Shown in pieces: positions 34,031-47,444 of a stretch of 64,000 nucleotides of DNA. The notes under the pieces are model-generated. The model saw nothing but the letters and a program-made list of their open reading frames with translations. It did no database searches and was not told the origin of the DNA. The stretch lies in assembly GCA_905221605.1 (NCBI GenBank), contig CAJNDS010002339.1, positions 1-64,000 of the forward strand, in the 5' to 3' direction. This DNA is from Symbiodinium natans. Taxonomy: Eukaryota; Sar; Dinophyceae; Suessiales; Symbiodiniaceae. How positions within the stretch are numbered: position 1 is the stretch's first letter; each line of letters opens with the position of its first letter. Both the position numbers and the translations under genes were made by a program.

Positions 34031-37000
34031 AGAGGCAGCGCGTTGCGATCGGTGAAAGCCTGGCTGTCCTGTCCCTGAGCAGGGCATGATGGCTTCTGAC
34101 GCTAACCCGCAATACGCAATGACAACAGTCACATCAAGGCATTAGCCGGAGCAGCTTTTGGAGAGGATTCTGCCGGTGCACCGCCCTGCCTCAGACCATG
34201 TCAGATCCAGGATCTCCCCCCCCCCCGGCGCCAAGGCCTGTGCAAGCATCGGTCCGGCAGGCACGGCAGCCCTCACTGCCCTCGCATGCCCTCGCTGCAC
34301 GTCTTCGACGCGCAGAGGCTTCTCCAGGACAACTGTGTCTGGCACCCGCCTAGCATGTCCTGATCCTCCTGGCAGGCAGATTGCCATCGACTCAGCGGGA
34401 CATGGGCGCGGTGTAGCGCCGTGTAGCGCCGTGCTGCATGGGCACACCTGGACCTGAATTCGTCTGAAACTGCTCGTGTCCCAGGTGGGAACGGAGCCCG
34501 GCTGCTCCTCAGCACCTGCGTACTTCTGCGTGGCCAAGAAAGATAACCGCGGCCCTTTCGGAAGTGGCTGTCAATCCACGGGCTCAGAAAAGTCAGCATG
34601 CTCAGTGTTTGCATCCAGCACAGGGTCTTAGCAATGTACCTCCGCAACCATGCCGACCATTTTTGCATGACCTGCTTCGTCCTTGAACGATACAAGGCAA
34701 TGAGAGGCTGATGTGTTCGCTCTTGCAGCTCGACAGACTCGACAACTCTCAACCAAGCGGCACAGGGACGCGTGGCAAAGAGCCTTCAGACTCGCACATC
34801 AATTGATTCCCATAGTCGTCCACGGGAAGTCAGAAGCCCAGAGACCCCCGACCTCACCTGGCATGTTCAGGGTCTGGTACCCTGCTCTGAACTCGCGCAA
34901 GCGCGTGTGGCCTCTTCTCGAAAGCAAACTCATGCTAGACACACTGGTGGAGGCTTCAAGCAGGACAGTCAGTTTGGGCAAAATCTTCATTGGGGGTCGA
35001 TCGACTGGCTAGCTACTGTGCAACCTTCGCCAAGTGCCCGAAGGCACATCCCCATCGTATTAGGACGAGGGGGGTTGGAAAATGGAGCTGCCCGTGCCTG
35101 ACGTCCCTGGGAGCTGTCATCACTACGAGACTCCGCAACTCTGGCATCTCACATGGTTGACCAATGTCAGGACACACAGGCGAGAAAGGAAAATGGATTC
35201 TCATGCGTGGGTCTCCCTGCCATATAACCTGAGTCTCACGGCCAACCAGCCAGACAAACTCAAAAATGGATCCGGATATTGGCACCTCAGGACCCGTGAC
35301 CCTGCCTCCCTCCATCTACAAAAGTGGGGGAGGCCGTCACCACTGTGAGGCACATTCGTGGCACATGCAAGAAGGATCGCAGATTCTACGGTTGAGGCCG
35401 TGCCCCCCTGCCGCATCCCGGAACCACGTCTTGCGAGCAGAGGAGCACACGGCCGAGCAAGGAATACAAGACCTTGCTGAGGTTGCACCCTGCAGCAATG
35501 GCTCCCCGTCCTCAACTCTTCGCCTTTTCATGAAAAGGCATGAGCGCTGCCGGGAAAGGCGCTCGGAAGCTAGCATCCAGAATCAAGCAACCTCCGGAAG
35601 CACGTGCACGGAGGCTAGAAGCCCTTTCCTACACCACGCCACTACGCCTACTGCGCCCTACATGCCCTACCAAGCCTATCGCGACTGTCGGAAGCAGCTT
35701 CGCGAGATCGCCGAGCTGACTCGCGGCACTTCACGACTGCAAGGACCCCTCATTGTCCCACTTCCTTCTACTTCTGTCTCCAGAGCTCGAAGCCTCATTG
35801 CAAAGACACTGTCAAGCCTGCAATCCCACAAAGCCACCATGTAACTGAGGCCAACCGGGTGGCCCCACTTCCAAACGTCACCCACTGCTGGGCAATGGCT
35901 TGCCATGACATGCCATGCTTGGATGGCGCAAGGGCAGCCTTACACCGTGAGAAGCGGCCTGCCAGAGACTGTGAGAATCGTGAGGCGTAGGCCCTGCAGC
36001 TAGACAGGCTCCAGCGCACCGCCAGATCAGTTTGCCCGAGAGCACTTTGTAGTTTCGTGGGGCGTCGGAACACAAGATCAGGCAAGCTCCTCGCTTGCCG
36101 GAAGCAGGCACCACGTGGCGGCGGCAGCGCTGATTTGGGCATGTCGTGCGAAGGACATGCTTGACATACTTCCAGAGGACCTGTTCGTACGGAATGCCAC
36201 GCCGCCGCTCCGGACACACGAAACATCCTTCGGCTTTCTTAGCCGTAGCCCTCCCGGTACCAAGCTCCGCAGGCCTCAAAGTCCTGCGATCGCCAAGAGC
36301 AGATAGGAAGCGTAGGCAAGCCATGGGGTGACCAAGAGGACCAAGATGGCAGCAGGCGGGCCTGGCGGGCTGGGCGGGCTCGCAACGCTTGCAGTTTCAG
36401 GAGACAGGCCTGCTTGCGCGGCTTGCGCGGCTTGCCGCCAGCCTGTCGTCCGTCCGACCCACTGACTTCGGGATTCGGGAGCACCGAGGCCAGCTTATGT
36501 AAACGTAAAGCTTGGCCCAGCTTCCGCAGTGATGACACTGAACTGCCGCACTTCAACACATGCAGAACATGCTCTCGCCTCACACATCCAGGGCCGCCCG
36601 CGACACCTACCAAGCTGTGCGGTTCCCACTTGGCGCCTGCCGATCATCCAAAGGTGCGACCCTGTCCTACACTTCTGCGCGTGCTGTCCCACTGTCCCAC
36701 TGCGCCAAGCACCCCGACTTGCAGCATTCCTCCTGTGCGGCATGGCTGAACCCCTGCACCGATGGACATGTGCCGACAAGATGGGAGTCAGAAAAGACAT
36801 TGTGCCGGAGTGAGTACATAGCAAAGACGTCGCTATTCGATTCTATTTCGATATGCGGGTCGTGCTTGAAGTCATGCTGCCGCGCAAAGAGCCGCGCTCA
36901 TGATCAAGACGGGCAGCCGGTAGAAGCACTGGAGAGTCTGCGCAAGACTCACGCTGACCTACTGCCTACGTTGATACGGATTTCCCTACACATGCTGCCT

Positions 37001-38490
37001 AAGATGAGACCTGGGTTTGTGACGGGTTCTGCTAAACATTGCTTCGGAGAGGACACGATGAACTGTCCATGGAGGCTTGCGAGCCTGGGCCATAAATTCA
37101 ATCATGCCAAAATCTGAAGCTTCCGTACTTTCAACATCTTAGATACTGAGGACTTTGCTTGCCTCTTCTCAAGGCAAGCTGTTCTGATGGTCGCTCCACC
37201 AAAAAATGAAATGCCGCCCCGACACGTGCCGGAGCGCTCACAGGGCTCACGGGAAATATGACTTGGTGCTGGAAAACCCGGTTCATTCATGGCACGCCAG
37301 GATCAGGCAACCTCTGCACTTGCTTGCGCATGCGGGCCGCGCAGCAAGTCATGCGTGCCCTGCATCACACCCGCGGCATGCCCGGAAAGGCGAAGGCATG
37401 CTGGCGAATGAGGGATGGAACACTGGCACCCACCAACATATTGGCCGAAGACACGCGCTTTTTTCGCCAAGTGGAAGGCGGCTGGCAGCGCAGTCTCAAC
37501 AGATTTTGAAGATTCTGCACAGTCAGCGGCTGCATCCAGCATGCAGTCCGGTTCCCGAGGTACGAGCACCTCTGCGACAATGGCCGTTCGTTCACGACTT
37601 CACACTTACAATGCGGCATTCTCAGATTCTGCGGCACTCAGCTGATACGCACTTCAGACTGGGCAAATCTGGGCAGCACTACCCGTCCTTACTCGAGACG
37701 CAGCAAGGAAAGCATGAGGCAACGATTGCCTGCATCAGCACATGACCTGTGGTTGCCGAAGATGCATTAGTGCTAGCATCGTCCGTATGTGCGCGCTGAT
37801 ATCCGCACTGTGCATGGGGCAGTGCATGGGACTGGCCACCACGGGCGACAGGTGGTCAGTGCGTTTCAGCTCACGGCGTTGCCCTGTGCGTTCGGTGCCA
37901 AGCCTTCGAATGCCCAGAGCGGCTTTGGCAAAGTCGGAACCATAATTGCCGCCGTTTGGCAAGCTGCTAGCATTTCTTGGGAACCCCATAGACACATTCT
38001 GGACTTAAACCAAAGAAGAACACCTGAGCTGTGGCTGTTGCAAACATGGAGGAAGGCAGAGACGTCATGCTGTGTCTGCTGCTGCAGCTCCATGTCTAAA
38101 GTGGCTCGGCAATATCCAGGGGCTCTAGTCGCGTACACCTTCGCCTGCGACTCGGCAGAGCTGTGCGGTGTAGGAGGGAGCAGTCAAACAGAAGCAGGTT
38201 TAGAGTGTAGACGTCGCACACTACGCACGGCCACCACTAGAGATCTAGGGGCTAAGCCCTAAACAGATGCCTATGGGATTAGAGCGCAGAGGGCACAAGA
38301 GGGCACGGGCGAGCGCGTACGCAACATGGCTGCACAACCCTTGCACCGCCGCGCTTGCGCAGCCGCTACAAGCTTGAGCGAGCGTGGTGCACGGGATGCT
38401 GCAACAATCTTCGACATGCCAGAGAGGATGCCCAATGCTTGCCCTCGGCTGCACATGACGCCGTGCACGCCAATGCTTTCCAGATTCCTA

Positions 38491-38517
38491 TGAACTGGTT
38501 GAACTGGTTGAACTGAT
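38491..38517. repeat. TGAACTGGT minisatellite, 9 bp x 3
   Basis: Three tandem units, the last reading TGAACTGAT. Confidence 0.94.
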
Positions 38518-40636
38518 GCCATATCTTGCACAGCCCGGTCATTTCGTCTTCAGCTCGCATGCACGACTTCGCTGTCTTCGCTGCTCGGTCCTCCAAGAAA
38601 CACATGTGTTTTGGCCATGGGGCCGAATTTGCAAAACACACACGGAGCCCTTTTTCATTATGCCGTGCTTGCGCCCAGGAGGCCAAACATTAGGCCATGG
38701 ACCCGAACCTTAGGCAAAGCACTTCATCGGGCAGACTTGGAGCATGTGCATCATTCTGCATCCCACTCAGCATTGCGTTCAGCACTCTCAGCTACACTAC
38801 GGGAACGTTTTGGCGACACGACCAGTCAAGGATACTGGGTGAGTTGCGTCCCAGAGGTGTAGGACGGGTGCACGGATCCAAAAGCAATTCCACCGTGCAG
38901 TTCCTGTGCAGGGAGAAACTCCCTCCAGCCTCCCAATACTGCCTGCGATATACCTCAAGTCATGCGGGGTCGGTTCTAACCGAGTTCGGGAAAAAACCCC
39001 CAGGCCCACTCAGACAAACCCGCCAGAATCTGGAGGGACTCTGTACTGCCTGCATCTGAAGTGAGCCAAGTGAGCCAGTGCAAGGGGTGCCGAAGGGACC
39101 CCAAGGATACTGTCAACATTTTCCGGGAGACGGCATCGGAGGCACTGAGCCTCACTGAGCTCCTGCCAAGTGGCAAAAAAGTGGTAAAGGCCAGTAAAGG
39201 CTGCGCGACACGGAACGATTTCTTCATCGCCACTAGAAGAGGCCTGCAAGACACAAGCCGAGGAAGCCTGTCTTTTATCAGGGTGCTTTTAAAAACCTTT
39301 GCTGACTGATGAGCCGGAACCCAGGATCAAGCAACCTCCAGAAGCTTGGGCGCAGATAAAGAAAGGTCGATGTTCAGAGACCGTCGTCGCAAGCTTTTTC
39401 GGGTGGTTCCGCGATGTCGAAAGAGCCGGAACCTGAAGCAGGCTCCAAACCGGACTGCTTCTCGTTCTGAAAGAATGAGATAATGCACAGACTGGCATGC
39501 AAGACACTGTCCAAGACAGCACTGGAGTGCCAGATGCCGTGCATGCGTCTGCCTCGAGTGGTGCTCTTGCGACTTCGATCAATCTAGCTGGTGCCAAAGA
39601 GTGCCAAAGAGCGCCAAAGAGCTGCATTGGGGTCAAAGCAGCTCCGAGAATGAGCCCTCGCTGAAGAGCTCTTCAACTGTTGCTGGTGGCCATGGCCCCG
39701 CCCTCGCCGTCGAAGGTCGGCTTGTGCGGCAAGGGTGATCTTGCCCCCACGAGGCTTCATTTCACCGTCCGAAGCTTTGAACTTCCGTCGGCAAAGCTCA
39801 TGACACAGCTTCATGATGGCGAGTGCAAGCCAAATGTCACACTTCGTGCAGCCAAGGAGGCATCCAGTTCCAAGCTCTTCCTTGACCCTACGCTCACTTC
39901 TTTCACAGTCTTTTTTTCACACTGCTCATTTCAACATGGGTCACATTCAGCAACATCCCTGGGAGTGTTGAAGAGTTGTGTTCAACATGGAGAAGAAAAA
40001 AGGCATGCGGTGCATCGTCCATCGTGGCCTGTGGTACAGCATACGGTCCACCATCGAAACATTGGCCAGTTGACGCTTGCAAAGGTGCTTGCGCACAGTG
40101 TGTCCGCGATTCAAGCCGTCTTTGAAGCAGTAAGATGCTGGATGAAGGCGTGGGCCTTTTGACATGGAGCATTGCTTCTCATGTTGTCACCTGCATCTAC
40201 TGCAGAACGGTGCTGCGCAAGAAGATCTCGCTGAAACGACACTTCTTGAGATTCGGACCAAACTTGCGGAGCACACGGCTAATGAGCGGCTAATGCCCAT
40301 GTACAGGTTCGGCCAAAGAGGCACAAGGAAACACATCGCTCTCAACAGCACACATGGTCGAAGTAATCGGGACACGCCACAAAGCCAGCTTCACTTCCAC
40401 GATGAAAAGGGCCATGCGAATGAAGGCCACCTCGGAGCTGAAGGGAAAGCGACCCATCGACTGGACCCCGCGGACCACAACAACTGAGTGCCGAGCGAAT
40501 TTCTCGTTTGACGCCCTGGAAAGCAGCGTTTGCTGTGCCATAGCCATATCCTCAACCAACACATTTCTGTGAATTTCATCCTACACAACTTGGCAGGTCG
40601 TGAGTTGCAACAGGAACCGAGACAGAGTCGGGCCGT

Positions 40637-40731
40637 GGGAGCAGCAGTAGCGGCAGTAGCAATAGTAGCAGCAGTAGTAGCAGTTGCCGAAGCCAGTACC
40701 AAAAGCACTAGCACTAACAGTAGCGCCAGGA
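40637..40731. repeat. AGY trinucleotide array 1
   Basis: Interrupted AGC/AGT triplets (GCAGTAGCGGCAGTAGCAAT and similar). First of four trinucleotide arrays in a 3-kb interval. The poly-Ala/Thr/Ser frames across it arise from the repeat. Confidence 0.9.
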
Positions 40732-40859
40732 CATATCTAAATAAACTAAATATGTTGAAAAAACAATGATTCATGATTGCTAAACACAATACTTTCTAGA
40801 ATAGCGTAATGACATATACAAAAGCATTGTGATTCTTGAAGATTCAATTATTCAAGCGT

Positions 40860-41300
40860 AGACCCCCAACGGTGAAAGAACACGAGCAGACGCGAAGAGC
40901 CTGCGAAGCTCTCCAGACACGAGGAAACGATGACGAGCAGCTTCCACAGCAAGGCACGAAGAGACCCGGAACAAGAGACCCGGAACACAGACGTCCAAAA
41001 GCGACGACGGTTCGCATTTGACGAGCCCACGTGCCCAAAAGCGACGACAGCTTCGCACTTCGCAAAGCCCGATGTTCCAGGGCGAACGACAGTTTTCCGA
41101 GGATGGCGACGGCGATGCGCACGGCGCCTAGCCGGCCGAGCACGATTTCGGGAAGGCGTTCCAAAGCGAGGACAGTCACGAGGCATGTAGGCGATTTCGG
41201 GACGTCCATGCGAGTCACGAGGATGGCGGCATCGCGCACGGCGCCATCCGTCTTTACTCCGAGCGTAAGAATCCCCTGTGTTGGCACACTGTTTGGGGAA
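40860..41300. repeat. Locally duplicated segment
   Basis: Several direct repeats fall within 400 bp: GAGACCCGGAACA twice near 40970; CCAAAAGCGACGAC near 40995 and 41035; and CGAGGATGGCG...CGCACGGCGCC at 41098-41130 and 41219-41246. Frames are open on both strands but no family is recognised. Confidence 0.7.
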
Positions 41301-41676
41301 ATATGATACATGATAAGTAACATGCATTTTACAACAAACATGCTATTTCAAGAAACTTTCATTTTGATGTCGACGAAACCTGATTAATTTCAATCTATGT
41401 TTCACTACCGATCATCTTTTGGAGTCCAGGAGGCGCAGCTTGGAGGTTCCTCCTCTTCTTCTTCGTCCTCTTCTCAAGGGGACCCACACCACCGGCCTGG
41501 GAGGACCAGAAGACGGCAAGTTACCCCACGTTGGAAACGCACAGGGGATGAAGCCCACAATTCCTCCACAACCTGTCTTGAGAAAATCGCACGCAGCTGA
41601 GCTCGCAGGAAGGTTTCGGGCTTTCGGGCGTCCATAGCATTCTCAACCTTCACCCGCAGCTGCAGTCTCGCATCCT

Positions 41677-41911
41677 GTAGTAGCAGTAGGAGTAGGAGTA
41701 GGAGTAGCAATAGGAGTAGCAGTAGCAGTAGGAGTAGGAGTAGTAGGAGTAGTAGTAGTAGTAGTAGTAGTAGTAGAAGTAGTAGTAGTAGTAGGAGGAG
41801 GAGTTGTAATAATAGTAGCCGCAGCGGCCGCAACAGCAGTAGTTATCGTTGTCCTCGTAGTGCTAGAAGTCGAAGTAGAAGTACAGTAGTAGTCGTCGTT
41901 GTAGACCCGCT
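41677..41911. repeat. AGT/AGG trinucleotide array 2
   Basis: Long tract of GTAGGA, GTAGCA and GTAGTA mixtures, fading into imperfect triplets at the right end. Long Leu- or Thr/Pro-rich frames on the minus strand result from it. Confidence 0.95.
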
Positions 41912-42478
41912 TGCCTTGTCTTCCAGGGGCAGGGCGACTAGCAGCGCCAGCTTGAGCCGAAGGTCCCAGCTCAAGCGAACTTTCAATTAACGAGTCCTCA
42001 ATGATGCAGACAGTGTCAGCGCAAGCCCCCACAGCTGGGGTGTCTGGATTGGGGCATCTCGGGCATGCCTAAATTATGGGCCTTTGGCCTTTGGTGGCTT
42101 ATCTAATTGAACTATAGCCAGAAGTTGAAGTCCTGACGTGATTCAATTAAGCAGATGAATCTGTTTTCAGCACAACGGAACAGTTCTTGTCCTGACACCC
42201 ATCAAATGAACAGTCAAACCAAATAGCTAGGAGCACCAAGAGCGACGACGCATGGAATCTAGTTCAGGTTTTCTTGAATCGACAGACGTCGCTAGGCACA
42301 GTTGATCGACTTTACTGGGGCGTTCGTCAGTTCGTCCTTGATCCTGTTCAGCTTGTCTTTTTCGGCCGCCTTCTCCAGTGCCTAACGACTAGGCTAGCTG
42401 GCCGAGAGCGCTGCAAGAGACCTCAGCACAAGATGCTTCGCATGGTTCTGCAACCAAGTTTATGGTTTCTGGGCTCTC

Positions 42479-42690
42479 TCACGCCGAGCATGCGAGAGCG
42501 CTGAGCCTCTTGCCTTGAGCGTCGTGGTCACGGATATGGTGCAAAGCCACGACACTCTCCAAATTGCCTAGGTCTTTACAGCACAAGACATGAAGGAGTG
42601 CCGCTGCATCGAGCACAAATGTACGCTTGTTGCTAAATTCAGACCCTAGGACGTGTAAGGCCCTCATGGGAAGCGCATGGCCCTCGTAGC
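42479..42690 (-). CDS. Unrecognised coding-like open frame
   Basis: The minus-strand frame continues upstream of its first ATG (CYEGHALPMRALHVLG) and reads on through FSNKRTFVLDAAALLHVLCC and NLESVVALHHIRDHDAQG before stopping. The residue mix resembles a folded domain more than most frames here. I cannot name it, and there is no supporting splice or neighbour evidence. It could be a relic of a mobile-element polyprotein, but that is a guess. Confidence 0.2.
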
Positions 42691-42971
42691 AGAAAACCCC
42701 GCAGAAAATGCAAGGCTCTCAATGCACCACTCCGAATTAACACTGGCAGCCAAGTCCACAAACCCATGCAGCCACTGCAGCCCTAGAAACAAAAGGCAAA
42801 AACACATCGGGAAATGCATGCGAATGAAGCGAAAGCGTGACCAACGGCAGCGGAATAGAAGCCAAAACGTGCACGCGAAAAAACAAAGCTGGAAAGCAGC
42901 TCAAGTCAGCAAAAGTACACGGACAAATGTGTGCAAATGCAGGAAAGCCATACCGTAAGAGACCACATCCG

Positions 42972-43121
42972 AGTAGAAGCAGTCGTCGTGGTGGTAGCAG
43001 TAGCAGTAGCAGTGGCAGTGGCAGCGGCAGTAGCAGTAGCAGTAGCAGTCAATAGCAGTAGCAGTAGCCGTAGAAGTAGCAGTAGCAGTAGCCGTAGAAG
43101 TAGCAACAGAGGCAGCAGCGG
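42972..43121. repeat. AGY trinucleotide array 3
   Basis: GTAGCA and GTGGCA hexamers and a duplicated GCAGTAGCCGTAGAAGTAGC block. Same triplet family as arrays 1 and 2. Confidence 0.94.
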
Positions 43122-43212
43122 TATGATTCTGATGAAAACCTATGAAGGTTATGGTTATTGTTTAAGACTATGTACTGCTGGCTATGAAGATTGCCAAAAT
43201 ACTCTTGATTCG

Positions 43213-43569
<357 letters not shown>

Positions 43570-43624
43570 CTGCTCTTGGTGGTGGTGGTCGTCGTCGTCG
43601 GCATTGACCCTACACCCAATACCT

Positions 43625-45980
43625 AATCCATGTCTGCTTTTGCCGTGGCCGGTTGTGGGCGACGGCTCGTTGACTGCACACCAGGACTGCACATTGACTG
43701 CATACAAGCACTGCACATTGGCGGGGTACAACGTCGAGACTCCATGGCGAAGGTGCTGGACGGATTGGAACACTGCGGGGTACCTGCGCGCAAGGTGCCG
43801 CCACTTGCTGCCCACGCAATTCCACATGAGGTCCATGAGGTTACGGTTCTCTTCTAATCGACCAGCTCCTCCTAGCGAAAAAGTGCTCTGAAATCTCGTC
43901 GCGACACTTCGACTAGAAACTGCGAGCTTTGGCCGTACTTAAACCCATGATCTTGTGCATCTTACACGCTCTTACATGCTCTTACACGCATCAGCATGTA
44001 GGCTACATTGGCTTCATTGCTGGCCCCGCCTGTTACGTTCATGTGGCAACTTTGAGCGAGTGCAGGAGTCTCCTTAGTCATCGGCAAACAGGAGACATGG
44101 ACAAAAGAACATACATAGAAGCACCGATGCAGCTGCAGAACCTAGGATTGTGCCAAGAGGCAACAAGGTCGGCGCTCGTTATAAGCAGCCTGCAAGCTTT
44201 GAAGGGTCAGCTGCGGCATCTTGATGCCTAAACCAGGGCAACGGGTCCCTGCAACTGCTGGAGAAGCTGGAAGCTGGAAGCGGAAGCGGAAGCGGAAGCG
44301 AGGTCACTTTGCATCTGTGGCCTGCTTCGCCGGAGTCTTCGCCGGAGTCTTCGCCTCCTCAACGCACAGGCCCGTGCATGTGCACAGATAAGGTCTGGAA
44401 CTCAGCCCGAACACTGAGCATCAGGTCATTGCCCTCATGTTCGGATGTCTTCGGTAAGCTGCTGGCTTCCGAACATCCCCGCTTTCGAAGATCTCTCACA
44501 GTAAAGCCCACAAAAGGTAAACTCAGGCTTAAACCCATGGCCATGAGGCGCCTGGGTAAGCCTCAACCCCTAGCAGATGGGAGCCGTCCCAAAAACAAGC
44601 TGCTTTTGAGACGCAACTTCAGGTTTGAAAACAAAGAGAAATTCATCACGCAGGCGGACGGGGTCGCAAGAGTGTGATGCGCAATGCTTTTCGCCACGAC
44701 CATGTCTTGAATGTGGGGGTATGAAGCTTGGATACGAGATGGCCGCCTGCCTGATCGGCCATGGGGCAAGTGGGCCACTTCACCGCAAAGAGCGCGGTTG
44801 TGGGCACAGATTGGCAATCAGGTTTTTCTTATGTCTTACAGGTTGCTCAACAAGACTGCCGAAATCTCCTGGCACACGTCACATCGTCGCTCGATGGTAA
44901 GATGTCGTGCTTCCGCGCACCACTAGGTGGGCATGTGCACACGTGCTGGCGCTATGTGTTTGAAACTTATACCTCGCTAGCATGGATTGCTTCATTAAGT
45001 TGCCAGGCGCGGTGCTGTGCAAGCTTTTTCAATCTTGAATGGTTTCGGGCTGTCGCAGATGCTTGACATGCAGTTCAGATTGAGATTGAAAGCACAAGCC
45101 ACGGCGGTCATGATGGACACGTCCCCCGTGTTCAGGCAGTGCCGGAAGCAGTGGCCCAGTGCCATCCATGCGCATGTCTGAATCATTCTGAGACCGTTGA
45201 AGCCAGGTTGTGCCGTCTGCTTTCTCTGCACAGCCACTGTGCATGCACAGTGGAACACAGGAAATGTGCTCGACCCGCCTGGTGCCTTACGGTGCCTTAC
45301 GGCTTGAAAGCGAAGCCATCGCGGCACAGGCTTGCGTGACTTGCGTGCTCTCAAATGCGAGAACTTGAGGACAGCCTTGTCACAGGCCGCAGCGTCGCAC
45401 AGGTGTGGTAGACAGGACAGATGTCGGGTGCTTCAATGTGTAGGACTGGTTTGCAAGCCACTTCTTGCAAGAGCACTGCCTAACTATTGCCTACCATTTG
45501 AATTCGGTGGTTTGCATCTTCAAGCAGACGAGCAGACGCTTCAAAGTCTCACTCTCAAACACAGCGAAATCTTGAGGAGTCGGAAATGCAGACAGACTAC
45601 CGAGACCAACCTCTACGGGACACGTCCATACATACGTCACGACGTCACGAATGCGAGCTGCGATGATGCAACAGGCCTCATCTTCTGGTGCTCTGCATGC
45701 TGTGCTGCACAGAGCTTCTCGTGATACTGCCTGCACTGCAAACACGTCGAAAGCCGCAGACAACAGCATGGCAGTCGTCACATTCTTTCCAAATCCGAGC
45801 TCGACACGTGCAGATTCCTTGCAGGGATCTCGAATGGGCTGACAGCAGAGCAGTCTCACACCAAGGGAGCCAACCGGCAGGCCAACGTTTTGCATTCAAC
45901 CGTTCCCCTGCAAGAGATGTGCAAAGTGCCGTTGTGCTGCGGAGCTCTTGTCTAAGCAAAATCACTATGAAGTCTGTTCA
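43625..45980. other. Gene-poor stretch
   Basis: No recognisable gene. It contains GGAAGC hexamers at 44276-44300 and a 12-bp GTCTTCGCCGGA repeat near 44330-44355. A plus-strand frame at 44761-45066 is open and Cys-rich but unidentified. Confidence 0.4.
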
Positions 45981-46130
45981 TTGGCGTATCAGCCGTAGCA
46001 CTTCTCGGCATCTGCAGCGGCAAGAGTGCTCTTGCCCCGAGATCCACCGTTTGCCATCTAAGCGCATGCCTGTCCCAAGCACCAAAACTCGAAAGACAAG
46101 GCGGGTAGCCGCGAGGATGGAGCCTCAGGC

Positions 46131-46158
46131 ACCGGCGGCACCGGCGGCACCGGCGGCA
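46131..46158. repeat. ACCGGCGGC minisatellite, 9 bp x 3
   Basis: Three tandem units inside repeat H copy 2. Not present at the matching place in copy 1. Confidence 0.94.
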
Positions 46159-46396
46159 CCGGGCCTGTCCATAGCTACCAGCATCTTAGGGCAGTTCGGG
46201 CAGAATGTCGCGCATGCGTTGAAGCTTCGTCACTTCACGGAAGGGGGCACATCATGGCACATCCGAGCGGTCCGAGCGTGCAACTTCGAGATGGTCCAAG
46301 AACTCAGCTCCGAGGGCCAGTCCAGCACACTGCGCTGGACACTGTCCAGGACACTGGCCGGCACGGCCACGGCCGGCACGGCCACGGCCAAGCGCC

Positions 46397-46435
46397 GCAC
46401 GCGGTGCCGCACGCGGTGCCGCACGCGGTGCCGCG
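46397..46435. repeat. GCCGCACGCGGT minisatellite, 12 bp x 3
   Basis: Three tandem 12-bp units inside repeat H copy 2. Not present at the matching place in copy 1. Confidence 0.93.
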
Positions 46436-47286
46436 CAGGCAAGCCGTGCACTCCGACATGAGCCCCGCCAGAGGGCCACTCAGAGGGCCACTCAGAGGGC
46501 CAGTGAGCGCAGGTCGGACTCGTGCCGTCGTGACTTGATGTGCTTAAGTCTGCGTGCTCTGCTTACTTACTGCCTTACTGTTAGCGAGTTGCACAACTCA
46601 TCTCGCAATGGTTTGGGGCAGACATGGGCAGAAGCCCTCGGAAACGACAACTGAATGGTGGGCGACGGCGAAGGCACAGGACTCGGAACTGGGCCCTACC
46701 AAGAACGAGGCACACTTTTGCAGCTGGGTCTCTGAACCTGAGATGTCGCTTCAAGGAGGAAGCGAGCTCAAGCTGCTCAAGGACGGCCGAGCGGGCCAGA
46801 GTTGCCTGTGAAAGAACACTCCAGATGGTTCAAAAACTTTGAGCGGCAGTCCTTGCAACTGCGAACGAGGCAAGAAGCTGGAGAAGTGTTGTCAGCAGCA
46901 AATTCCTATGCTAGACACACCTTCGACTTTCGGATTGTGAGTGAAAAGCGGTGCGAGGCCATGAATTCGAGGCCACAGGATTGCCCTGAATTATACATCG
47001 CCGCTATGAACCCGGATTGAGGTGCTGCGTTGAATCCTTTGCAGGATGACCCCCTCGAGCAGCTTCTATCCATCCTATGAGTAGCTTCTTGATCCGTAAT
47101 CTCCAGGTTTCATACCCCCCCCCCCGGGGTGGTCGATTAATGCATGAGCGGGGATATGATGGGACATTTTTTCTCTCTCTCCCGATCCCTCTTAGATCCA
47201 GTGTGCAGTCATCGGCGTGCTTTTACGCACTACTTAAGACTCTTCTGGCATACCTGCATACACACCCCTTAAATCTGACTGGACAC

Positions 47287-47442
47287 GCAGGAGCTTCCTT
47301 CACATAGGTTGTACAGAGTCCAGCTTTTCTTTGGAGCTGCTGAAACTCAATGCTCTTCACATGTTTTAAGATAGAGTCTCACACAGCGCAAGATTCGGAC
47401 GAGACTCGCAGCGCAAGATCCTACACATGTCCTCGCCGCGAG
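47287..47442. repeat. Dispersed repeat pair H2, copy 2
   Basis: Counterpart of 9607-9722, with an inserted stretch between AGGAGCTTCCTTCACATAGG and the GAGACTCGCAGCGCAAGAT part. Confidence 0.72.
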
Positions 47443-47444
47443 AG

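Larger units (their letters stand above)
30215..40630. other. Ten-kilobase gene-poor stretch
   Basis: Apart from the 9-10 bp minisatellites listed separately and the weak frame at 33812, nothing is recognisable. Other tandem words include GCACGCTCCCGAAGA x2 near 31675, TGAACTGGT x3 at 38491-38517 and AGTGCCAAAG x3 near 39589-39620. A poly-C run lies at 34207-34217. A plus-strand frame at 39061-39309 is open and hydrophilic but unidentified. Confidence 0.45.
45985..46835. repeat. Dispersed repeat pair H, copy 2
   Basis: Collinear with 8290-9035 (landmarks given there). This copy has extra short tandem repeats absent from copy 1: ACCGGCGGC x3 (46131-46158), GCCGCACGCGGT x3 (46397-46435) and a 12-bp GAGGGCCACTCA repeat (46471-46503). 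Confidence 0.85.

Noticed and set aside
45688-46461. 257-codon plus-strand frame
   Set aside because: It lies over a diverged repeat (pair H) whose other copy does not keep the frame, and it includes two minisatellites.
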